Of a stretch of 64,000 nucleotides of DNA, positions 22,345-64,000 are shown in pieces. The translations under genes were made by a program, and so were the position numbers. The stretch is taken from NCBI GenBank assembly GCA_035771165.1, contig JAWNZC010000314.1, forward strand, positions 5,274,001-5,338,000, given 5' to 3'. Every line of letters begins with the position of its first letter. The first letter of the stretch is position 1. The notes beneath the pieces are model-generated. The model ran no database searches, was not told the DNA's origin, and worked only from the letters and a program-made list of their open reading frames with translations. The stretch is from Paragorgia papillata. Lineage: Eukaryota; Cnidaria; Anthozoa; Scleralcyonacea; Coralliidae.

Positions 22345-22545
22345 TTTACACATGGCGCCCCATAAGTGCAGTGCTCTGACCACTTGAACAACAGAAGCCG
22401 TTGCCAAGAGCTACGTCAACTAGAGTTAATGTAAATATAATGATGGTAATGCTAACAGAAGACTTATGTATATTACTGGTTCGTCCCTGTTTGGTTTTAT
22501 AATGTATGTATTTATAAACTCGAAATTTTCCTTCAGTCGCGTAAA
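22345..22545 (-). mobile_element. tRNA-derived SINE, divergent
   Basis: GTGCAGTGCTCTGACCACTT and GAAGCCGTTGCCAAGAGC match the family; followed by GGTTTTATAATGTATGTATT and ACTCGAAATTTTCCTTCA. Confidence 0.6.
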
Positions 22546-24111
22546 CGTCATGAGCAAAAATTTGAAAGAGGGGGGGGGGGGTTACGTCGAGTAAAGACTT
22601 GAGATTTGGTACTCCTATGACCCAATTATGTTGTTTATATTGGTATTTCCAAGCATCGCGTGTAGTCGTGATTAGTGTGGAAGCAATGTGACAGTTTGTT
22701 GGTTTTGAAAGCAATATAGACGCGACGGGTAAGAACACGTTCTGTCATCGCCAAGGCCACATACCGCTGACTCTATTATTATCGTTTGTTCCGCGCAAGT
22801 ACAACTACAGAATTCTCTACTCAAGAACATTATACAGTAAGATTTAGAAAGGTTGTTATATGACCTTTTGACACAACAAGAACGTATAGACGCGTCTTTA
22901 GTTCAGGGAAAGACCTCTGACAGTCAAACTGGCTAAAAACCTAAAAAGGCTAAACCCTTTGACAGTTTGACTGCTAAGGACGTATATACAGACGCGTCTT
23001 TAGTATTTAACTCTGGCTAACGCCAGACGATTTCACATGTCAAGTAAACGGACCCCAGACAGTCAAAAGATTAGCAAAGTTACAAACGCTACTGAAGTAA
23101 TTTCCAATATTAAAATTCAACTCAAAGAACGCATGGTTGAGTGCCTAAATTTATAATTACGCTAAGAAATGCTTCGGGTGTTGCTAAAATCTGACTTGGT
23201 TCTGAATTATATGTATACGAGTTACCGCGTTCAAACTACCTAAAGCTTTGAACTATACTACAGGTGTAAGACTATGGGGGAACAGTGAGACAACTCAAAA
23301 TGATACACACCAGTGGATATAGAAGGAAATTAGACCAATTATTAGACAACGGCGTTTAGTTATAATGTGAGAAGTAAAGACTTCAGTAAAGACTTCTAAC
23401 AGCTATATATGAGCAAGAAAGGACGTTCTGTACCGTCGGAGCGTTTCAGGAAAACATTTCATAACACGGAAGTGTTTCGCTGTTTCGTCTTCGGCCAATC
23501 ATCACAATATAGAAATGAAATATGAAACAAAAGAATTTAAAATCAGTAACACGCAGTGAGAAGCGAGGTGAGAAGTGGACGAATTATTATATCTATCTGT
23601 GTTTATATCATCAAGGATTTAAAATCTAGCCAAGACAAGTATACATTTCAAACCTTTTGCATAATCTGAACTGCAGAAGAATACTTGCTGACTGCGATAG
23701 AGTTCTTCTCAATTCCGGTTAGTAATTTGAGCCTACTCTCCAGAAAGATATTCATTATAATTAACTTCATTAAAATGATCGGAATTTTTTTTCTACGTGT
23801 ACGACGATTGCTAATTGCGCCAAACGTCGCACAATACAGACGAATTTAATTCAGACGAATTCAATTCGAATTCATGAGAAAACACAAAGGAAATCAGTAC
23901 CATGTCCATGGGTTTATTCCTGATTAAGGCGGCATCAAAGCAGGAAAATTACTAACGAGCTTTGGGTCTCGATGCCAGCGTCTCCCATGCAACCAGTTCA
24001 AGTCCATCGACTATAAATGGAGTCTCCTCTGAGAAGTGTGAAGAGGGTTGGTTGAATTGTGTGTGCACAAAATCCGGATAAGTGGCATGATGCAATAGTG
24101 AAACGCCTATG

Positions 24112-24445
24112 GAAAATTTTTTGCATGTCTGGGGCTGGAAAAAATCTGAAAATTTTTTGCATGTCCGGGGTTGGAAAAAATCTGAAATTTTTTTGCATAT
24201 CTGGGGCTGGAAAAAATCGGAAAATTTTTTGCATGTCCAGGGCTGGAAAAAATCGGAAAATATTTTGCATGTCTGGGGCTGGAAAAAATCTGAAATTTTT
24301 TTGCATATCTGGGGCTGGAAAAAATCGGAAAATTTTTTGCATGTCCAGGGCTGGAAAAAATCTGAAAATATTTTGCATGTCTGGGGCTGGAAAAAATCGG
24401 AAAAATATTTTCCATGTCCAAGGCTGGAAAAAAATCTGAAAATTT
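24112..24445. repeat. 36-bp minisatellite, about 9 units
   Basis: A unit of GGGGCTGGAAAAAATCTGAA then AATTTTTTGCATGTCT, with variants. 36 is divisible by 3, so several frames remain open (up to about 200 codons); I do not regard them as genes. Confidence 0.92.
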
Positions 24446-24798
24446 TGTACACTTGGTAGTGGCCCTGAGTGTACAAAAAATAAGAAAATTTTGTATGCTC
24501 AGCAGTGAGCCCGAGCTTACAAAAATTCTGAAAATTTTGTACGCTCAGCAGCAGCCCCACTGCAGTGGTGCCAAGCGTTCAAAAGTATGAAAATTTTCTA
24601 GCCCTGATACTGAATGTTCAGACGCCTAATGACTATTAAGCCACCATGATAGCTAAACAGTTATTTCATACCTCAAAATTCCTGTTACTCATTCTCTTTC
24701 ACTCTTTAAATATAATGGGATCGTCGACAATTATTAAAGCACTGCCATTCTGCCAACACTGCTAGACTGCCTCTTCCATTCGCCAGTTAAAGCACAGG

Positions 24799-25162
24799 TA
24801 CCCCAAGCTCAAACTATGAAACGATGTTTACTAGTTTGCTATATTTTCAACGGTAAATATAATGGAGTGACTGTTAAAGCTGTAAAATTTAAAATAAATG
24901 CTTACCTTTTATCTTTGTGCGTTAATTTGTTGATTTGTCCGTGTAAGGAAACTAATTTGAACGTTGCGAGTTGTTCAAAGGCGTATGAACGTTCAAATCA
25001 GTTTCCATACACGGACAAATCAACAAATTAACACACAAAGATAAAAGGTAAGCATTTATTTTAAATGTAACAGCTTTAACAGTCACTTCATTATAATAAC
25101 CGTTGGAAATATAGCAAACTAGTAAACATCGTCTATTCGTCTCATAGCTTGAGCTTGGGGTA
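24799..25162. mobile_element. Long palindromic foldback element (~364 bp)
   Basis: TACCCCAAGCTCAAACTATG at the left and its near complement CATAGCTTGAGCTTGGGGTA at the right; arms of about 170 bp with few mismatches, centre near 24970. Confidence 0.85.
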
Positions 25163-25539
25163 TCTGTGGTTAAACACATTTTCCAGCTCCATTAATTAAT
25201 AGCACTGCTTTCGTCTAACTTTGTTTAAATTCTTCTTTCTTCTTCTGAGGTATATAAATCTTGTTTCAGAACGAAAAATGGCCAAGACTAAAAGGAATTG
25301 GACACACTTCTTTATTTAGGAACTCTCCGCCATTTTATTAAGCGGGAAGTCTGCAACCACAAAATAAATATCTGCAGTCTGCAAAGCAGGGGACGGGGGG
25401 TAGGTGGGGAAGGGGTGCGACTTTGGCCGCATTAACTGTGATGATGGAATCATGGAATGATTAAATAATATTGTTTATATATTGGTTTCTCAACTTTCTC
25501 AGCTGTTTTAAAATACAAGCAGCCGTCTATAAAGCAGCC

Positions 25540-25605
25540 GTGTTTTATCAGATTTAAAACACGAGGTGATAAAACACGAGGCGATAGCCGCATGTTTAAA
25601 TCTGT
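25540..25605. repeat. Small inverted repeat (AAAACACGAGG)
   Basis: TGTTTTATCAGATTTAAAAC, then ACGAGGTGATAAAACACGAG; a short GC-apex hairpin about 220 bases before the ALDH start. Confidence 0.5.
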
Positions 25606-25816
25606 GATCTAGCCATCTAGGTTTTTCTAGGCTTAAATTCTAAATGACGTAATAAATGTACACCGTGAATTAATATAAACCCCACAAAAATATCGTAAAG
25701 TACAGGATTGCAGAGATTTAATTTGTTTTGCTTATAAATAATTCATTGTTTTAAACTGATAGTCTGAAATAACTCGAAGCTGGCACCATATACCCCTCAC
25801 TGCCACTCGGGCAAAC

Positions 25817-43464
<17,648 letters not shown>

Positions 43465-43481
43465 ATGTATAAGACAAACTG

Positions 43482-43487
43482 AATAAA
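43482..43487 (+). promoter_or_regulatory. Polyadenylation signal of ALDH8A1-like gene
   Basis: Canonical AATAAA 17 bases after the stop codon. It is close for a 3'UTR but is the first canonical signal in the right orientation. Confidence 0.55.
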
Positions 43488-43785
43488 CTGAGAATATGTA
43501 CTTACTACTCTCAAGGGAGTATAAAGCTAAAAGAAGGAATGTGCAGCAATAAGCCAGTTCGTAATCTCGACTGCGCATCAAAATATGACGCGTTCTGCGC
43601 CGAGATAAAACTTGCTTCAATCCATAACAGCCTAAGGCCACAGGATTCATTTGCATTTTCATTTACACTTCTGAATTCGTTATACTGAATTCCTCAGCCG
43701 GATGTTATTAATTGAAACAAGTTTTATAGCATAGATGTAGTAATACAACGGCGTTTCTGATTGGCCACCGTGCGTGCTCCATTTA

Positions 43786-44125
43786 ACAAATAGATTCCAT
43801 TTTGCCGTTGTCTGTTCAGTTATAGACGCGGTAAGATAAAAAAAAGTGAGATCACGAGACGCAGTCGAGTGATGTTCTTTCTTACCACGTTGTGACGTCT
43901 ATGCATCTATAACTGAACAGACAACAACAAAAAATAGAATCTATTTGTCTTATACAATACAAAAATTTAAAAGGTTTTTATCGAAACTCTTGCCGGATTT
44001 TGGGGCATGACGAAGGAAAAAAGCAAGTTAGCTGACCTGATCTGACGTGATCCGTGTGTCTGTCCTCTAATAGATCATGGCCAACAACCAATGAAAACAC
44101 GCGTAGCAACCAGGGTATTATGTAA
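43786..44125. mobile_element. Hairpin-headed repeat (ACAAATAGATT family), copy 1
   Basis: 43786-43948 is a hairpin (ACAAATAGATTCCATTTTGC with complement) whose apex reads CACGAGACGCAGTCGAGTG; a tail with TTGGGGCATGACGAAGGAAA and AATAGATCATGGCCAACAAC follows. Same order in 55316-55667. Confidence 0.75.
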
Positions 44126-44184
44126 AACTCGATGGAGCACTGATAATATATATTGTTTTCCGTTGTTTTGTGTCTGATTCTCTG

Positions 44185-44365
44185 TTAAAAAAGAAATGGT
44201 TCATGGTTTGACGTGCTCCATTGAGTTATGGATGCACTTGGGAAGTTGGGGGAGCACTCAAAAATCTAGAGTTGGTCGAGGCGATACGCTTGTATTATTG
44301 TATTCGCGCGCGCATCATAACTCGAGTTTGGAGTACGCCAAACCATGAACCATTTCTTAATTATC
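44185..44365. repeat. Imperfect foldback
   Basis: AAGAAATGGTTCATGGTTTG and complement AAACCATGAACCATTTCTT, with GCTCCATTGAGTTATGGATG between. Confidence 0.7.
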
Positions 44366-44789
44366 CCGACGCAGAACGCGTTATTTTGATGCGCGGTCGA
44401 GATCACAAACTGGGTTTTGTGTAATCTAAGTTCCTCTTAAGTTGCTTTTAGATCAGTGATAGCCAATCATCAAACGATATTTATACCATGTGACACCTAT
44501 CATGGGTTTACACATTCCTCTCACGGAACCAGAATGACAGAGAAAATATTAGGATAGCACTACATTCATTACTATACATCCCCTTTATGCCCTGGAGCAT
44601 TTGATTTGGTATCAACAGCCTCTCTCTTGGTACCATATATAATATAATAATAAAAGTGCCAAACCTTTTCGTCGTGTTTGCATTCATCATTCTGTGTGCG
44701 AATATTTTCTGTTAATTGAATACAAAACAGTGTAAAATGTTATAGTTGTGGTAGATTCCTGTATCACAATTGACAGTATCGAAAACTCA

Positions 44790-45420
44790 ACTAACTTTAT
44801 ATTTATACACTGGATAACCCTATCAGTCATATCTAAATTGTTCTCCCTAGAGGTTCATTTGGTCTAGTGTTACTACAGGAGGAAACTAGAGTAAACTAAC
44901 TTTATTTATACACTGGATAACCCTATCAGTCATCTCTAAACTGTTCTCCCTTGTGTTACTACAGGAGGAAACTAAACTAACTTTATTTATACTCGATAAC
45001 CCTATCAGTCATAACTAAACTGTTCTTCCTAGACGTCCATTAAGGACCATGCACCCCTCACTGGGTCCAGTGCAACCACAGGAAGAAACCAGAGTTAACT
45101 TTTTCATGTCCGATTCTGGCTAACGCCAGACGACTTTATTCACCTCTGGGGAAGCCCTCGGATAACTCTTTCCTGTCCGAATCGGTCTGGAGTATTTTAT
45201 TCTGGCTAACGCCAGACGACTTTATTTACTTCTGGGGAAGCCCTCGGACAGGAATGAGTTAAACTATCGGGCTTACCATAAACTAACTTTATTTATACTG
45301 GATAACTCTATCAGTTATATCTAAACTGTTATCCTCAGAGTCCAGTAAGGGCCCACCCTCATTGGTCCAGTGTTACTACAGGAGGAAACCGGAGTACCCG
45401 GAGGAAACCTGTGGTGTTTG
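44790..45420. repeat. ~120-bp dispersed/tandem repeat (CTGGATAACCCTATCAGT)
   Basis: Four to five units of CTAACTTTATTTATACTGGA TAACCCTATCAGTCATATCT with GTTCTCCCTAGAGGTCCAG and TTACTACAGGAGGAAAC. Includes two copies of TCTGGCTAACGCCAGACGAC. More units at 49615-49700 and 50090-50660. Confidence 0.82.
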
Positions 45421-45480
45421 GTAGAGTCAAACTGGAAGCACTCTTCTCACATGCGGCCAAGGTGAATTTTTTTTTAATCA

Positions 45481-45565
45481 GATGACTGCACCTTGCAGGA
45501 ATCGAACCCGGGTCGCAGAGGTGAAAGGCACGTGCACTAACCACTGTGCCACCAACACCCAAGTT
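45481..45565 (-). repeat. tRNA-like SINE head
   Basis: GCAGGAATCGAACCCGGGTC and GCACTAACCACTGTGCCACC are complements of a B-box and a degenerate A-box. Confidence 0.55.
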
Positions 45566-45896
45566 AATAAGTTTAAGGTAGGACTAGATACTATCGCAAG
45601 TGCAGTGCTGCCTCAAAGCGGAATACTGATGTTTCAAAACTCCAATAAGCCCAGGGTTGATAACAATTGTATAATTAACTCACTCCTGTCAGGATTAGTA
45701 TTTTTCGTCGGGGCTAGGTTTATAAATATTTAAGACAGCTTATTTAGAAAGATTAGCAACGCTTTTCTAATCCATCTTTTTTTCTACAATACCCATAATT
45801 ATGACGACTTTATTTGTACTATATTATCACTAATACCCGCGGGTCAAACGTCGAACGTTTCAAGAACTCAATGCAAATTAACTTAAAGTGCATATA

Positions 45897-46315
45897 AACC
45901 CAACTTTTTTATCATCTGAATACGTTCTACATAGAGCAAACAGTTGTTCAGTGAAATATTTTTTTGATTGGAGCTATTCTTCAATGTTTTTGGGCGATTC
46001 GCATTTCTAGTATGGTAATGAGATGACGTCTATGTAGGCATTTGGCTTTCGTTTTTTGGCAAGATAAACTACCTGAGAATTTTTGTGGAAAAACTCATAC
46101 AATATGGAACATGTTGTTCAAACACCATTAATGGCAGAATTGGGTCCTGCAAATAAATATTGTATGGATAATGATGACTACTTTACTATTTTGAAAACAA
46201 AAATCTCTATTAAAGCAATAAAGGTTGCTCCAATCTAAAAAAATATTTCGTTGTTCAACTATTTGCCAAAGGTAGAACGTATTTAGATGATAAAAAATTT
46301 GGGGTTATATGAACT
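45897..46315. mobile_element. TTAA-flanked palindromic MITE
   Basis: Ends AGTGCATATAAACCC and GGGGTTATATGAACT with TTAA at 45893-45896 and 46316-46319. The arms pair over TCTGAATACGTTCTAC / GTAGAACGTATTTAGA. Confidence 0.75.
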
Positions 46316-46425
46316 TTAAACAAAAAAGGTGTCTAATTTACATTGAGTTTGACGTTTGACATGGGTCTAAGATAGTAATATACAATTAGCAATTGTTTTT
46401 AAAAATCTTGTAAGGGAAGATTTAA

Positions 46426-46690
46426 GGTGAGGTAATATGGGCAACATTTTTCTTGCACGTATTACCACCCACCTTAAACATTGCCACGCAACAATGATTT
46501 TGTTGCAAGTTGAAAAAATTTGTTGAAAAAATTAGACTCCAGTTCTACTTGCAACATGCTGTTTCAACTTGCAACAAAATCATTGTTGCGTGACAATGTT
46601 TAAGGTGGGTGGTAATACGTGCAACAACGCTTTTCAACTTGCAACGCGCGCAACAATGTTGCAGCAATTTGTTGCTCGTATTACTTCACG
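46426..46690. mobile_element. TTAA-type palindromic MITE (GGTGAGGTAATA family), copy 1
   Basis: Starts TTAAGGTGAGGTAATATGGG; nested arms TTAAACATTGCCACGCAACA and complement; right edge ATTACTTCACGTTTA (decayed). Rich in TTGCAACA/TGTTGCAA. Confidence 0.7.
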
Positions 46691-46952
46691 TTTAGGGCTA
46701 AAATAACAGTTATGATTTATATAGGTAGGTAATGTTTAGAATGTAACAGGGCTAATTAGAGTCGTCAGTGTTAGTGTAATTAATTTAAGATTAGTGTTTA
46801 TAAAAATATTAACATCCCATTGGAGTTATTGTGTTGTGTGATACCAGCAAAACAAGTTTGTGCGAGAACGGCTCCGATCTCTGATCAGTGAGCAAACAGG
46901 ATCCTGAGATCTGTCAAGAGCTGGTGATCACGTGATATGGCGTCAAATCACG

Positions 46953-63578
<16,626 letters not shown>

Positions 63579-63616
63579 CTAAGTGCAGAAAAACAAGTAA
63601 ACAACGGCTCTAAACA

Positions 63617-63737
63617 GGTGTGTCTGTTCGTTCGTTCGTTCGTTCGTTCGTTCGTTCGTTCGTTCGTCCGTCCGTCCGTCCGTCCGTCCGTCCGTCCGTC
63701 CGTCCGTCCGTCCGTCCGTCCGTCCGTCCGTCCGTCC

Positions 63738-63796
<59 letters not shown>

Positions 63797-64000
63797 CGTC
63801 TGTCTGTCTGTCAGCCTGTTTGTATGTTTGTTTGTTTGTTTGTTTGTTTGTTTGTTTGTTTGTTTGTTTGTTTGTTTGTTTGTTTGTTTGTTTGTTTGTT
63901 TGTTTGTTTGTTTGTTTGTTTGCTTGTTTGTTTGTTCCTTCGCCTATCTGTCTTTCCGTCCGTCTGCCTGTTTGTTCGTTTGTCCGCTTGTCTGTCCGTC
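63617..64000. repeat. TTCG/TCCG/TCTG/TTTG tetranucleotide satellite
   Basis: The expanded counterpart of 13755-13895 beside the RTK-B exon; it runs off the end of the window in ordered blocks of TTCG, TCCG, TCTG and TTTG. Confidence 0.93.

Larger units (their letters stand above)
20527..25816. other. Intergenic region between RTK-A start and ALDH8A1-like start
   Basis: The two genes are divergent, so both promoters should lie here; I could not identify a TATA box or other element with confidence. Contents: purine tract, palindromes at 21946-22214 and 24799-25162, a tRNA-SINE at 22345-22545, a poly-G run of 11-13 bases near 22570, and a 36-bp minisatellite. 23050-23940 shows nothing recognisable. 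Confidence 0.7.
43465..46952. other. Intergenic region between the convergent ALDH8A1-like and RTK-B 3' ends
   Basis: No gene. Filled by the hairpin-headed repeat, a foldback, the ~120-bp repeat, a tRNA-like sequence and two TTAA-type palindromes. I see no clear AATAAA for RTK-B. Confidence 0.7.

Noticed and set aside
24112..24445. CRISPR array candidate
   Set aside because: Units are contiguous with no unique spacers and the genome is clearly animal.
23952..24560. 202-codon frame with FFQPQTCKKFSD repeats
   Set aside because: A 36-bp tandem repeat keeps all frames open; several different frames on both strands are equally long, which argues against coding.

Overview
This looks like animal nuclear DNA, most likely from an early-branching or other marine invertebrate (cnidarian or sponge is my guess; the sequence alone does not settle it). 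It is AT-rich, its genes are split into many short GT-AG exons, and most of the rest is MITEs, foldback hairpins, SINEs and microsatellites. I found no prokaryotic or viral genome organisation.

Three protein-coding genes can be traced exon by exon with matching splice phases. (1) RTK-A, minus strand, from a start codon at 20526 to an exon ending at 477; its 3' part lies left of the window. (2) An ALDH8A1-type aldehyde dehydrogenase, plus strand, 25817-43464, complete in 12 exons and 486 residues. (3) RTK-B, minus strand, exons from 63578 down to a stop at 46953; its 5' part lies right of the window. RTK-A and RTK-B are recent duplicates with the same exon lengths, and they complement each other: A shows signal peptide, two Ig domains, a SEA-like region, FN3, membrane helix and the kinase N-lobe; B shows the SEA-like region through to the end of the kinase and the C-terminal tail. 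The ALDH gene sits between them in the opposite orientation. It probably works in tryptophan/kynurenine catabolism and has no obvious functional link to the receptors.

Layout: 1-20526 RTK-A with large repeat-filled introns; 20527-25816 intergenic; 25817-43464 ALDH8A1-like gene, whose introns hold SINEs, a hAT-like insertion, a Ty3/Gypsy integrase remnant and a 4.3-kb Harbinger-like element with a Myb/SANT-like ORF; 43465-46952 intergenic; 46953-64000 RTK-B.

The most interesting non-coding signals are: type I hammerhead ribozyme motifs, two of them in a 277-bp tandem repeat at 58451-58870 (retrozyme-like) and a third, decayed one at 7801-7842; a 5S-rRNA-derived SINE family with about six copies, two of them split by DNA transposons with clear target duplications; and TTAA-flanked palindromic MITEs, two of which have intact empty sites in the paralogous RTK-A introns. 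Comparing the two RTK copies dates insertions and deletions relative to the gene duplication.

All exon boundaries come from reading GT/AG sites and reading-frame phase by eye. Repeat boundaries are approximate unless a target duplication is stated.
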